Positions 1 through 13,210 of a stretch of DNA of 64,000 bases are shown one piece after another. The notes under the pieces are model-generated. The model saw only the letters and a list, made by a program, of their open reading frames with translations, had not been told where the DNA came from and did no database searches. Origin of the DNA: Nageia nagi. Its lineage: Eukaryota; Pinophyta. Positions within the stretch are counted from its first letter, which is position 1. Every line of letters starts with the position of its first letter. The stretch spans positions 143,654,001 through 143,718,000 of the forward strand of contig JBITNC010000001.1 of the NCBI GenBank assembly GCA_050084985.1, read 5' to 3'. The position numbers and the translations under genes were made by a program.

Positions 1-3000
1 TAATTCCCCCATTCCTGATTCTATTTTGATTGATCCTTATTCTTTATAATAATATTTTTTATAACATATTTTGATCCAAAAGAATAATGATTATTATTAT
101 GTTTCATTTTCTTGTGTAACTTTTCATATATTCTCTTTTGATTCTTTCCTTTCTATGGCATAGACTCTTCATATTCTAATTATTCTTCACTTTTTTATGT
201 TTTTTATAAAGTATATTCATTATAAAGAACTTTTTTTCCTATTATTCATAATATTTGGAACAAATGAAATAACATTGATTCTCTTTGTGGAGTGTTCGCT
301 CCTCAATGTGAACTCTATTAAAATAGATGGTTATGAAAGCTTATGAAGATCTTATATAAAGAGAGAAGATCTACATCTTTGTAACAATAGGTATTAACTC
401 TTCTTTCTTTAATTTCTAGTTCCTAATATTTTTTACCTTTTATATTTTCTATTTTATTGAATAACATAAAAGTAGCTTAGACCTATACTTCCAATCATAT
501 TTCTAGGATCATTTTATATTTTAATTGTATACACCATTGCATCATGCTCAAATACTAAGCATTTTTGCAAGGTGGAAGGAATAGAATGTACAACATCACG
601 GTCTTCTTTGGAGGTTATTGTATATAAGCTTCTAATCCATGAAATAGTTCTTTGTTTCAATGGTCTTTGATCTCACTTGCATTGGTAAGTGGAGATACAT
701 GACATATTATTTTTATATATTATCAAATCCCTTGATTCTTATTATATACATTTTGAACTTTGAGAGTGACATTTCATCAAAGTATTTGATATTATTCAAA
801 GAGTAAATGTTGATCCCTAGTATAGTATCCACCAAGTATTCCTTTTTTTCTTTCATATAATCATAATATGAATGTGTAAATCTAGAGTGCAATCTATGAC
901 CTCTTGAGTTGGTATCTCTTTCTCATCAAATTGAATCATGTTAACTTGTCTCAAAGAATGAATGATATCTATAAAGGTACTTGTTAGAATGGTAGGATAA
1001 ACATATTCTTTATCTAATTTCTCAAGTAATTTAAGTCTAATATTTTTATAATTCATTAATAAATCAAGTAAATTAATCATATCAAGTTCATTTCTTAATT
1101 AATTAACACAATTATAAGTAAATTATGCTTAGAATAATAAGGTACATATTTTTATGAAGAGTAGTAGGGTTAAGAATATATCATTTTTTACCTCTTATGG
1201 CTAAATTAAATTCTTATTTATCTTCTTATTCAAGTATTATTCTTCAATATCATCATGTATAACCATATTTTCCATATTGACTATTTGATGATATCATTAT
1301 TTGTAGGAGGCTCAAAGATTACCCCATTCTCATATTCTACCTTACATCATCAAGAAGCTCCACAAGCATTTTCTTTAAATCAAAATAGTTATTCATAAAA
1401 TTATCTTTTACTTAATGATATCCATAATGTGCATTTTATTTATACCATCTAGTATTTTATTCACCTCCCATTAGTTCTTTCCCTTGAACTCTTTTTATAA
1501 AGCCTCCTTTAAGGTTATCTTCAAGCATTTTACTTTAGTGAATCAAGAGCTAAATAAATATTGTTTTTTTATTTCTTTCTTATTTTGATTCTTATTTTAT
1601 ACTAATTTCAATGGCATTAATTATCTTAGTAATTTTTATATATTTTTTACAATTAAATTTTGTTACATTTGTGTACTTTAATTGACCAAATATAACCATT
1701 TCTTATTATTTTTTTAATCAATTTACAATCCATATCCATGAAAGGTTTATGTAAATGGGTCAAAACCCCTACACCTCAACCACTCAAAACACCTATGAGT
1801 GATTCCAAGGATCTTGATTCATTTGCATATAATTTTCCTATGTGAGTATTGACAATATTGACAAAGATAGGTTTTGAAAGTTGTCCTTTATAGTTCAATG
1901 TTGCAAGAAGCTATCTAGACTTAAAAGGAGTGACAATATGTTATTGAAGGTTTAAAACCACAAGTCTTTGGGATATTTCCTAACTCAAAAAGGTTGAAGC
2001 CTCCTTGTTCCATAATGAAAAGGAGACTAGAAAAGATTAAAATGCCTATTGTGCAACTATGATCTTGAAATATAAACTATACATAAAGTTTATAAGAGAA
2101 AACTTGATAAAGCTAGATGATAATATGGATAATATGTGATAAATATTGATCAAGACCTATGCATGTATAAATATTTTCATAATGTGATCAAATATTGCAA
2201 ATGAAAATGAATGGAATACAAATGAAGATAGATCTAAAGCTAGCAAGACTAATGACACAATAAAGATTATTCAATCCTTATGGATTTTACCTTGGGTACC
2301 AAACCCTAGGTATGAAGATTAGCCTATGAATTCCTATATATCAAAAAATACCAAATATACTATAAAAGAGAGGACACAAGTATTCAGTATAGATCTATTA
2401 AAGATTTAAAACCTACAAATACTCATGAAATAAATGATCAATAATATAAGCTCATCAAATAACCACAAGGTACCTCAATCCATAGTACATGGATAAGTGA
2501 TCCAAAGGCATGAATATAGAAGCTAAAAAATTTATTGAAACCCTTGGTAATAACATCACTTCCTTAGGAATCACATGCAATTAGGTATGTTAGATGCAAA
2601 GCTCATGAAAAAGGTATGTCTAACCTTGAAAAGTGAGCTCATATTAGCTTTTATAGACTTTAGATAGGATCATATAGATGATTAGCTAACCTATAGGATC
2701 ATCTAAACAATTAGCCAATCTTCCAAATGATAGGAACCAAGGTGTTAGAAATTATTTAAGGGTCAAAATGACATTAATTGAACATATCAAAAGTGTTGCA
2801 TAACATGTTAGATAGTCATAAAAGTAGATGATAGTAAAAATACTATAAATATCAGTATAACCCTATCAATAATATAAAATATGATTTTAGAATGTTTATA
2901 GTTTCCCCTTTTTATCTTGAGCTTCGAACTTATAAGAAACTAAGTACAAAAATATGTTAAATGATAAAGTAATAATTCATAATGATAATTGATATGAAAG

Positions 3001-3240
3001 CATAAAATGGTTAGGATGAGAGCTAGTTTCAATGTATGATAGGTTATATAAGATCATCCCATTCACTTGAACCAAGTTTGGTTTCTACGCATGATAATTC
3101 ATATAAGAATGAATCAAACATCATGAAAATTCAACAAAATATGGTTTTGATAGATTATAGGCCATATAATATAAATTTGGATCTTATCAAAATGACCTAT
3201 GATAAAATATGACAAGTCGATCAAGTAGTATGTAAAACAT
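1..3240. other. AT-rich intergenic DNA, no gene seen
   Basis: Both strands carry frequent stops in every frame, and no domain motif could be read. The short open frames here (for example minus 853-1080) have no recognisable family and look like chance openings in AT-rich sequence. Homopolymer-rich stretches are common. It is probably old, unrecognisable repeat DNA. Confidence 0.5.
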
Positions 3241-3298
3241 GAAAGCAAAAATTTAATCTAATTTATTCTAATATAATCTAAGTGCAAAAAGGGAAATG

Positions 3299-3680
3299 AT
3301 CTTTGCTTTGCCCCAACAGTTAAAGGGCAACATGAAAATACATAATATATACTTTTCCCTAGCAATTAAAAGGTGTTTGACTCTACTTTTCCCTACCAAT
3401 CCAAGGGAAGGAATGTAGCTTGCATACTTACTAAGTGTTAGATCGTAGCATGTAGACATATGAAACTCATATAAAGTATCAAATTATCTTTTATTTGCTC
3501 CAGTAGTTGAAGGGAAATGATTAGAGGCTTGTAAATATACCATGAATTGGATCATAATATGTAAACATACAATACTTGTGCAAAAATGATCATGATCTTT
3601 ACTTTACCCTAGCAGCTAAAGGGTGAAGGATAGTAGGCTACAAGACCTACCAAGTGTTAGATCATAGTCCATACACATGA
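3299..3680. repeat. Array of five short hairpin-forming repeats
   Basis: Five related motifs of the form ctttNCCCtagcagttaaaGGGN lie at about 3302-3330, 3352-3373, 3387-3410, 3493-3518 and 3602-3627. Three can form clear stems: TTGCCC/GGGCAA (3308-3313 with 3325-3330), TTCCCT/AGGGAA (3389-3394 with 3404-3409) and TTTACCCT/AGGGTGAA (3603-3610 with 3620-3627, one G-U pair). The base before CCC changes G, T, A while its partner changes C, A, T, so pairing is kept. Flanking text also recurs (aagtgttagatc near 3431 and 3653), giving a longer imperfect direct repeat. Function unknown. Confidence 0.55.
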
Positions 3681-3740
3681 CATTTGACAAATATGACAAA
3701 GTTAAACATGATGATGTTTTAGTATGTTTATCATTAATCA

Positions 3741-5566
3741 ATCACGTTGAATAAAAAATTATCCAATGAACACTCATGATGAAAGAAAGGTTGACAATGC
3801 ATCTAAAGTGGTCTTGATGAATTTGAATTATACTTACTAAGAATTGTAAAATTTTGATCAATCTAAGACTATGTGTGAAGCTCTCCCCCTCAAATGTAGA
3901 GGTGTGATGGATGATAAGATAGAATGCCTAACCATTTGTTTGAACAAGCTAGAAAATTATGATCACAACCATAAGTTTACAAAGTAAGACAATACAAAGA
4001 AAATTATTTGGAAGATTACAAGGTCATCTAAGTGACTAGGGTTTTGAGAAAATCATTTGTATTATTTGACCAAGGGAAAAATGAAAAATAAAAAACAAAA
4101 TATAGGGTTTTATTATCATTTTTAAACTCACAACTATTTGCATTTTGACTTGCATGAGCTCCAAAATGGTGAGGTACTGCTAATGGTTACTATGCTTGAG
4201 ACATGCCATTTTGGACTATTGTGGGACTTGTTAACTACTTTTTCTTATTAAGAGAAAAAGGGGATAGTAGGGATCTAAGATCCTCCTTTTAATGAGGTGG
4301 TCCTTAATGTGTTTACATAGTAATAATGGATTATGTTAAGACTTATGTTATTTTTCTCACAATCCTTTCCATACTTAGATTAAATACTTGCTCCACTAAT
4401 TCCAAAAAAGTAAGCAATTACTTAATGTTTGTAATTTGGCTGCATTAGACTTGCTCAAATTATCCAAGATATGAAGAAGGTAAATATGTTTCACACAAGT
4501 ATCTCTTCACTTATTGAATGAATATTTTTGCATTGTTTATATTTTTTAACCTTTTCCTCTGAATGTGTAATGACTTATTTATTTCAATCACAACTTTTCT
4601 TACCCTTAAATTAAATAATCATCCTCCCAATTCCAAAAAATTAAAGCAATCACTTAACTTTTTTTAACCATGTTGAAGAATCTTGCTCAAGTTAATCAAG
4701 TTATAAGTAAAGAATGATTCCTCATATAGATTGCATTGCACTTAGTTTCTTTTACTTATTTATTATGAGCAATTAGTTTCTTTACCAATATACCATACTG
4801 CATAGCTTGAACAACATATCACATTTCTTTCACTAACTTAAACATTGATTTCTTTATAATTTTGTGAAAATATAGCATTATATAAGTATAAGAAATGAAT
4901 TACTACATAGACTTCAAATTCATTTCATCATTTAAATAAGTATCAAAGAAATAAACACACATGAATTGAATGTAAAAGATACTATCTTATTATTACAGAA
5001 TCCTCAAAGTACAAATTTTAGAATTCAAAGTGCTAGAGAGCTACAATTGAGGCCCTTTTTCCTTTAAGTAATATGTAAAAGTAGTTAGGTTTGAAATAAA
5101 AACCCTAACTTATTTGAGAAAGTATAAATTTTAAAAATCTAATTATAGAATCATCAAAATTTGGCTAAGTTTGAAAATTAGCTAGCTTAAAAAAGACTAA
5201 CTTTGGATATTAAGGGAACAACAACTTTTCTAACACCCTTAATTCCCTTACAATTCCATTGAGAACATAAATAATAACTAATATTCAATTTATTGTTGAA
5301 GAGAGAGGAAATTGAGTTATCATTTTTGCAACCTTTTCCTTGATATCTCCTTTCAAGAAGTTACAAATTTTGTCATGACCTTCCATCAATCCTTGATATT
5401 GATAGATAGCTTATTGTGTTTCCCATTTTATGATTTTCAATTATGTAATCTTGACTTGGGGAAATTCAAGAGAGATAATGTTCATATCCTGCAAATTCTT
5501 CTTCAGGATCTTTTGATTTTAATTTCTTTTCCAAGATATTTTTTAGGATTTATTTAACATCATCAT
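3741..5566. other. AT-rich DNA, no gene seen
   Basis: No domain, RNA gene or clear repeat was recognised. The plus-strand open frame at 5312-5557 is hydrophobic and rich in Phe and Leu, as expected for chance frames in T-rich DNA. If the purine tract at 5569-5578 is a polypurine tract of the minus-strand ghost ORF, part of this stretch would be that element's 3' LTR; no matching 5' LTR was found. Confidence 0.4.
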
Positions 5567-5578
5567 CACTCCTCCACT
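5567..5578 (-). promoter_or_regulatory. Possible polypurine tract and LTR start, minus strand
   Basis: On the minus strand AGTGGAGGAG is followed directly by TGATGATG. The same purine string (agtggaggag) precedes the TG of the chromovirus LTRs at 39763 and 53789. It lies about 160 bases beyond the stop of the minus-strand ghost ORF, where the 3' end of an LTR element would be expected. No second LTR copy was found upstream of that ORF, so this remains a suggestion. Confidence 0.3.
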
Positions 5579-5733
5579 AGCTAGATTCATCTAGGGTTTG
5601 AATATCTATCAAATCAATAATATCCCTATTCTCCTAATATACCTTATAAGCCTCTTGTGTAAATGTTTGGCATCCTTGCTTAGCATTTGAAAACCAATCA
5701 AAAAGGAACAAAAATTCTTTGTAAATTCAACAA

Positions 5734-8698
5734 TTATTCATTATTAATAATCTCTTGTTCAATTCTTGCTACATTTTCCACTTCATCTAGCCATTGCTTT
5801 GCAAATTTATTTACATCAACCTTGATAGCATACAATTGAAAGATTAATATTATTGAGGTAAACAAGGTAATGGTATGCATTTGGGAATACTTTGGTCACT
5901 TTGTCAATTAATTTATCAATCCTCTTATCAAATTCACAACATTTCTTGTATTTAGACTTCAATTCATCTTTATCAAACCCAAATTTATCAAACTCATTGA
6001 AATTGTTTTCATTTCACTTTTGATCTTATTTAACTATGATTCTTTCTCTTTTGCTAATTTTTTCAAGTTCTTTGTACCTTGATCTATATTGTATGCATTT
6101 TACTCAATTCAAAGTTGCCTAATATCATAATCCATAGTGCTAACATATATTTTTCTCTTATCCTTAGGTTTCTTAACATTGGTGGAAAGCTTTCTCACTC
6201 GTAGGGTCTCCTTTCCAAATTCTACCATAGTTTATAATTTATGAGAAATAGGGGTGGCTTCTTCACCTATAACCTCTACTACTTCTTCCTCTTTGATTCC
6301 ATTACTAATTTCCTCAATTATTTTAAGGTATGAATCAATATTTATATTTTTTAAGACATTCTTAGAGCTAAGCTGATCAATGGTCATGTTGTCATCGATT
6401 GAGATAATTTTCTTATCATGTTCCTCTTATTTTCTTTTCTTTATCCTCTTTTTATTCTCTTCATCATAATCATCATATCCATTACTATCATTGCCAACTA
6501 CTCTAGATCAATTTTTAGATAAATAATTTTGTGAACTTGAACTTTTATGAGTAAGAGATTTCTTAGGCTTAGATCAAGTGGTCAAGCACTTTATAGTTTG
6601 AGTAGATCCCTTGATGGCTTATTGTAGAGGGATACTCAAAACTATCCCTTCTTGATGGGAGCCTTCAAGGATGGAGGAAGATTAAGTGGTGATCAAATAT
6701 AAACTAGAAGAACCTTCATGAGAAATGGGTATATTTTCTTTAATCTCCCCTTCTCCTTCTTTAGAATCAATGATGTTTACATATTCTTCCTCCCCTTCTA
6801 TATGAGTGTCTATTGCTTGACCAAGGTCTTAATATTCTTTGAAACCCTCTTTGACTTTCTCATTATCCTCTTCTTATTCTTCATCTTCTTCTTTTCCTCC
6901 CACTTATTCTTCTCCTTGATAAATGCTATGACTCCTTGATCTTGAGATATGACCAAACTTTGATTGGTTATCATCATCAAAATCATTAAAGCTACTAGAA
7001 GAACTATTACTAGAAGAAGGATTTCTAGTAGGGACTATAGTATGACAACTTTTTATACTTTAAAATTGAGATTTTGAGTGTAAAATTGATGCATTAATTA
7101 TTTTCAAAACATCTACTCCTTACATTGAGTTGAACTAGTTAAATATGAGATCTTTTGTAAAATCTTATTTAGTTATTTATTGAGCTATAGAATGTAGTGG
7201 GAGACTCATAAGGATTTTATCTCTTGATGCTCCTTCTCTTTTCTCTATTTCTTCTTAAACTAATTGCTCTAATATCCTTTGAATCTCTAGCTCTGAATGC
7301 ACATTCCTAAATTTCTCTAGATGGCCAAGGGAATGATGTTTGTAATTTGTATGAGGATTTTGAAAAAATCTATCAACAACTCCCATTGGATCATAATTTA
7401 TTTTCAACACATGCCTCTTAAATTAGTACCCTTCAATTTCAAATTTAATGGTATCTACTTCCAACCAATTGTTACAACAATACCATGATAAGATGATAGG
7501 TATCTTGATTGGTGCTTCTTTCTTCTTGTTAGGAAATTTTTCATGAAAATAAAAGGCCTATCTAATAAATTCTAGAAACACCATTCTATCACTAAGATAT
7601 CATGGCAATTTTAGGCGAGCCACATCTACACCAAACACTCTAATGTAAGAATTATCAAATTCTTCCAAGTAGAAATCAGAAAACCTTTTTCAAAAAGTCA
7701 TAGGCTTCGATAGAAATTTTAGGTACATGTTGTGCTCCTTTCATCTCTTTAATTATAACATATTCCCATTCATTTGTTCTCATTTGAATATAACTCCACT
7801 CTTTAGACTTATGGAACTTGGGGTAGCCCATGTAAATAACTACCTTTCTATTGAAAATGATCTTTTAATATTGTGGTCCCTTGGTCAATTCTTTCCTTTA
7901 AGCAATAAAAAGAATAAATAGAACATATAAAATAAGGATCTTGTCTTCCTCACTTCTTTGAGCTACTCAATCATACCATCACTAATAACCTAACTCCAAT
8001 TTACGCTATCTCCTTTGTTGACTCTATACAAGAAATCGAACACATCCTTCTCAAAATGAAAATTAGTAGATTTACCCAAAATCTTGCATAAGAAGTTAAT
8101 GGCTTTGTTTTAGGTATCATGGAATAGGCACCTTTGGGTTTTTACTACAACTTGATGGGATAGGCCATGATGTTCTATCTTTAACAAAGATCAGATGAAA
8201 TCATTGGGCCTATATTTGTTATTGTATTTTTCATATTTTCAATCAACATCTTCTTGAATGAAAATAATCCCTTGATTTGACCAACCTATAACTTTCTCAA
8301 TACCTTATTTTTTCAAATCTAAAATATCTATTCCTTCTGCATCAGTGACCACTTGTCTTATGAAATTAGTATGCTCTATTACTTCTAAAACCAACTCTAG
8401 AAAGTTTATCAAAAATTAGATATATATGACTGTAAAGAGTCCTAAAGAATGGAGAACATATTTTTCTCTAACCTTATTTGAAATACCCTCTTCTTCCCTC
8501 AACATAAAAACTAGGTTGGTATGATTCTATTTTTGATCTCTTATGTTCTCTAGCCTGTCATAGTAATGGGCTCTTTGTTTGACTATTCCATCCCTCTTCA
8601 ATTCCACAAAACTACTCTTGGTAAGTTGAGAGTAACCATGAGATTCCTTATTTGACTTGCTCAACCTAAAAATAACAAAGATCAAATTTAGCCATCAT
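5734..8698 (-). pseudogene. Long ghost ORF (~985 codons), family not recognised
   Basis: A single reading frame can be followed on the minus strand from ATG ATG near 8698/8695 to TAA at 5734-5736. It is broken by dozens of in-frame stops, nearly all at places where TAA, TAG or TGA could come from CAA, CAG or CGA. There are about three single-base frame slips: in a T run near 8665, near 6000, and near 5840. The N-terminal two thirds reads as a globular, mixed-charge protein. Around 6960-7000 comes a Ser run followed by Asp residues (FNDFDDDNQS), then a strongly Glu/Lys-rich tail (about 6780-6900), an Asp/Glu/Lys stretch near 6430-6480, and a charged, probably helical C-terminus ending EQEIINNE. 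Codon-level sense over almost 3 kb is strong evidence of a real former gene. It could be a host gene, a captured gene or the ORF of a non-autonomous retroelement; a purine tract plus TG lies about 160 bases downstream. I do not recognise the family. Confidence 0.6.
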
Positions 8699-11030
8699 CT
8701 CAAGAAAAGGTAAAATGAGTGCAATTTTATCAAAATTTCATTTTCCAAAAATTACTATTTTTCTTCATTCGCATTGAGTTATTAAAATAATTAAGTGCAA
8801 ATATCAAATTTTAATTAATTTTATTTAAGTATGATCTTGATATGATGCAACAATTGAAGGCTTTTGTCACATTTATTTGAAGTGTAAGATGATGTAACTA
8901 AGCCATCTTCTAGTTTCCTTGAATTGAAGACTAAAATGATGTGATTATTAAATGATTTGATCAATTTTATTTCTTGGACTTAGTTTCTTTGAGTTTTGAT
9001 ATGACAAGAACCATGCATTATCGTTATAAGATGAGTCTCAACTTGATTCAATAGAATAGTTAACAATTTTGTGCTTGGTCACTGTGAGTTTGAAAATAAG
9101 TTAATATGATAAAAAGAAACTATGGTAGCTTCTAGTTAATTGTCAATCTGATGTGATAAATTTATGTCTTAGTCATTTTGAATAAATGTGTAATGCAATT
9201 CAAAAAGGAAAACAAATGGGAGTTTGATATAGCTAAGTCCTTCATGGACCTTCATATCCTTGTTCAGCTTGAAGAAGCTTACAATGAGGGGTGGCAATGA
9301 TGGAAGCTTTAATCATTGCAACTTAAATTTCAACACCATGCAATAACACCAATCATTTTGGCTCAACACTTAGTATGGTATGATGAAGGTAGATTCTTAG
9401 TCACTTAGGCTATATAGACAAAGTACTTCAAAAAAATTATAAACAAAATGCTACATAACAAATGTAGGGTCTCTCTAATTATTTATAGATGAAAGTGACA
9501 CACAGGGACACATGGTGATCATCAAAGAAAAATCACCCTAAATTAGATGATACAAACATGATGAATGAATGACTTAGGGGGGACAATTTGATCATGAAGT
9601 TGGCATGACTGATCTCTCCATGTCACTAGTATAGTGGATGCAACCAAAGTACCAAGTAAGTCACATCAAGATGAAAATTAGGATGATGTGATAAAGAAAT
9701 ATTAACTAGTCAAGGTTGATTACTAAGTGGATGCAACAAAGGAAACAAAAAATATAGTCACAATTTATTATTTAAAGTCAATTTATGGAAAATAAGGCAA
9801 TTTTAGTTTCTATATCATGATGAGAATTGACTTTCACTTGTTGGTGTCTTGAACAAGCACTTGGCTTTGAAATAAAACTTTTGATGCTTGAAATTCAATG
9901 GTTAAGTAGGATCAAGTTTCAGTTGTATCTAGTGTAGGTGCTTATGATCAAGCTTAGATAATGGTATTAAATGGTTTCATGGAAACCAATTTCCATGTTA
10001 ATGTCTATAATATGCTCTTACCTCTATGATGAAAGATATTACCCAATGATCCAAACTCTTTTTGTGAGAAAAAGATATGATCTAGATGAAAAGAGAATTG
10101 GATTTTTTAATTTTTTGATATTTTTGTTAATTAACACAAACCAAAAATCTTTTTCTAGATGCCTAAATTGAGGAAAAAGTTTGAACAAAATTATTGGTCA
10201 AACTTGGGTGGTAACAGGACTATGCACTACTAGTGTAGACTTTAGGAGATAATGACACATGGAGGGGATATGTGATTGGAGATAAATACCTACTATTATA
10301 ATTGGCCTAGCTAGAGGTCGACCCATTTGTGGCAAAAATGGAGAGGACATACCCAAGAAAAAAGATTGGTACCCCTAAAAATTAGCTTTTCATTTTTGAT
10401 TTACCATTTGTAAAACTAGGAGAGTAATTATGAATTTGCAACCTCAAGGGGGAAGTAAAGAATTTATACAAACTATAATACATGCTTTGCTTTTTTAAGT
10501 TAAATAAAAACATCAAGATTATAAATGATAAAAGAAAAAAAAGGAAGAGTGAAATTGTTGTTGGGTAATGGGTGTTGCAGATAATATGGGATAAATGTGA
10601 ACATTTGGTACATGATTTACAAATGAGCACCATAAACTTTGGATATAAAAAACCAAGTTGCAACTCAAAACCTAGGAAACAAATAGGTCCAAAAGACCCT
10701 CGTGAATATAAAAACCACAACATGACCACAAGAACCCTAGGAATAGAAACCAAGCTAAAAAAGTACATGAACCATAACAAAAAAGAAACCCTACTAAAAA
10801 ATATGCATTGATTTAACATAATAGAAGTAGAATTTATGCTTTATTACGTGAGTTTTGGATATGTAAAGAATCATTCCTAGATTATGTAATGAATGTGAAT
10901 GCATAAGAATGCATATGTTTTGAAGTTTAGTTATTTTTGCTTTTTTGGTAAATAAAAATGTGGGATTTTTTTTTCTTTTTTTTCTTACCTTACTATGGAT
11001 TATTCTCATGTTAGATGACCTAATTTAGGG
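8699..11030. other. AT-rich DNA without a supported gene
   Basis: This stretch lies upstream of the minus-strand ghost ORF and could hold its promoter or 5' LTR, but no LTR ends, PBS or TATA position can be defended. The longest open frame (minus 10382-10819, 145 codons) is hydrophobic, rich in Phe, Leu and Ser, and resembles no family I know. The opposite strand is also open (10572-10811), which is typical of biased composition rather than coding. Confidence 0.4.
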
Positions 11031-11329
11031 ATTGTTTGGGTGAGGAATGATCGAATGAGTCATCTACATGATTGGCCTCATCATCCAGGATCTAGAGTAC
11101 TCAGTTAAACTAGTCATCCCTAATAGGGATGATTTTGATCTAGGTGACCAAATTAACATAATTGATACATGAACTTAATAAGAAAATAAAACATGAGATG
11201 TAGATAATAATAATGACTAACATAGAAGTAGATAATGCATAATGATTAATAAATACTTAAGAACCTCAAAATTTATTATAGATGAAACTCAAGCATAAAG
11301 TTTCATCCATTTTGAATAGATGTTAGAGT

Positions 11330-12040
11330 GGTGCTGACCTAGGTAGAATGGGATTGGCTAGAGGTAGTTAGACTATTCAAAGCTACCAGGATACTCCTTA
11401 TTAAGGGAGATACATCATACATGATAATGCTTAGGGAGTGCTTTCATCTAGCTAGGTGCAATTTCATGCTTTTGAAAAAGGATATGACTACAACATTAGA
11501 GCACATATACAAGATATTCATGCTCTTGATGGAGGGAGAGTAGATCACTATGACTACTAATAGAGTAGTGATCAACCCATATGTGTGCAAGGGGTATAGG
11601 ACTTGGGACATGCATAATAGAGGGATTCTCATAGAACCCCTCTATAAGGATGGATGACTCAGATGGTGAGAGGTGATAATGATATTACTTATTTCATATT
11701 TTGTACTTCTAAATTTCTCTAGACCTTAGTTATTATGGAACATGTTTAACATTATGATACACCTGATCTAGGATTAGATAACATTACATGGGGGGCCATC
11801 CCTAGTAATCATATATATAATAATTTAGTAGCAATAGCTCAGGGGAGGAGAGGGGTCAAGGATGCACACTGATGAGATTAAGGAAGATTTTTAATTGATA
11901 CATCCCCATGAGGATGAGGCATTCCAAGCAAGGAAAGTTTTAGTTGGCTATTTGGCTAATCATGGCTATAATTTGGGAACTTTAATTTTTTATTTGGATA
12001 ATATAATGCATAATTTTTCCCACATTAACACCAAAATTTG
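11330..12040 (+). pseudogene. Decayed ORF, N-terminal part, plant-mobile-domain-like
   Basis: Plus-strand translation from about 11330 gives a nearly continuous frame to about 11650, with few stops. It includes TTTLEHIYKIFMLLMEGE (near 11480-11540), preceded by ECFHLARCNF. This resembles the FHL-x-GE-x-T-x-TLEDV-x-x-L-x-GL-x-x-x-G-x-x-V core of the plant mobile domain (PMD, MAIN/MAIL-like) family, known both from host genes and as cargo in plant transposons. The frame then breaks and shifts; conserved-looking pieces continue to about 12030. A minus-strand open frame at 11444-11632 is a shadow of this one. The call rests on one motif block here and a W-x-P-Y block in the second half, so PMD is likely but unproven. 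The protein is certainly dead. Confidence 0.45.
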
Positions 12041-12157
12041 ATAAGTTTTTTAAAATTATTGATCATTGTAGCCAATAGTTCTACAAGTATTTTTAATTTT
12101 TAAAAATATATTAGCCTTCAAGTCTAATTCTATTTGGTGGAATTTCATATTGAAATT

Positions 12158-12176
12158 AAAAAAAAAAAAAAAAAAA
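12158..12176 (+). repeat. Poly(A) tract (19 A)
   Basis: An uninterrupted run of 19 A lies just before the AT-rich tandem repeat that separates the two halves of the PMD-like ghost ORF. It could be the tail of a retroposed insertion, but no target-site duplication or LINE/SINE body was recognised. Confidence 0.4.
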
Positions 12177-12362
12177 CTATTCTCATCAAAATAGCCACTT
12201 ATATTTTAGTATATATATACATATATAAATCCCATCCCATACCATCGATCCATCACATCATAGAGGAAGCTATAAATTTATGCTTATTTTTTCATCAAGT
12301 AGAATATCAATCTTTTCTTAATTGTGAGTTTTCTATGATTACAACTAATTTGTAATATTTTC

Positions 12363-13210
12363 ATCTACAATAAATTTAGTTAGTTAGGTTCTATAACTAG
12401 TCTAGAATCCCCCTCATTTCATTTAGTTCATAAGATCCATTCTTCCATTCATGTTTGATCCTTTTAATATACCATCAATTTAAAACCTCCATGTATAAAT
12501 GAATTATGTTTATATCCAAAAATGCAAAATTATTTATAAAAAAATATAGATAAATAAACTATATTTACACCAATAATGTATAAATGAATTACATTTACAT
12601 AAAGTAAATGAATAACATTTATACCCAAATTAATCTAAATGAACTGCATTTACACCAAAAATTATAAAATTATTTATCACAAAAAATTAATAAATAAACT
12701 ACTTTATGCTAGTAATGTATAAAATAAATGGGTTTATACAAAGTAAACACATAATTTTACATCCATTTTAAACTACAACAAGTTTAACTAGTCAGGTTCT
12801 ACAACTAGTCATCAACCTCCTTCATTGCATCTACTCCATATCCTCCAAATCTACCACTTGTCTAAACCTTCATGTATAAACTAAATGTATTTACACAACA
12901 TAAAAAAGTAATTTTTATATCCAAACTAGATTAAACAAAATACATTTGTACCCAAACATGTAAAATTATTTATAATAAAAAATAGACAAATGAACCATAT
13001 TTACATTGGTAGTGTATAAATGAAGTGCATTTACAAAAAGTAAATGAATAGAGTTTACACTTAAATTGGTTTGAACAAACTATGTTTAAACTAGAACTTA
13101 CAAAATTATTTATTAAAAAATGATAAATAAATTATATTTAGACAAGCAATGTATAAATGAAGTGCATTTTTAAAAATCAAATGAACAACATTTACATACA
13201 TTTTGATGTG
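12363..13210. repeat. AT-rich higher-order tandem repeat (~140-bp subunits)
   Basis: An anchor ATGTATAAA (or GTGTATAAA) recurs at 12491, 12576, 12715, 12872, 13012 and 13149, mostly 137-157 bases apart. Each is followed by related text with catttac blocks and aaaattattta. A longer block starting ctacaataaatttagttag at 12363 recurs at about 12773 as ctacaacaagtttaactag, so two higher-order units of about 0.4 kb are present. The array sits inside the plus-strand ghost ORF and probably inserted or expanded there. Confidence 0.6.

Noticed and set aside
6718-6939. Plus-strand Phe/Leu-rich open frame
   Set aside because: Exact antisense of the Glu/Lys-rich tail of the minus-strand ghost ORF; a shadow.
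10382-10819. 145-codon minus-strand open frame, the longest in the window
   Set aside because: Hydrophobic, Phe/Leu/Ser-rich, no recognised domain, and the other strand is open over the same span. Compositional bias explains it better than coding.
11444-11632. Minus-strand open frame over the PMD-like region
   Set aside because: Antisense of a plus-strand frame with domain-like wording (TTTLEHIYKIF); a shadow.
12158-12176. Poly(A) run as the tail of a LINE or SINE
   Set aside because: No retroposon body or flanking target-site duplication could be read.
12360-13210. Tandem repeats as a CRISPR array
   Set aside because: Subunits are long, imperfect and contiguous without unique spacers, in a plant TE context.
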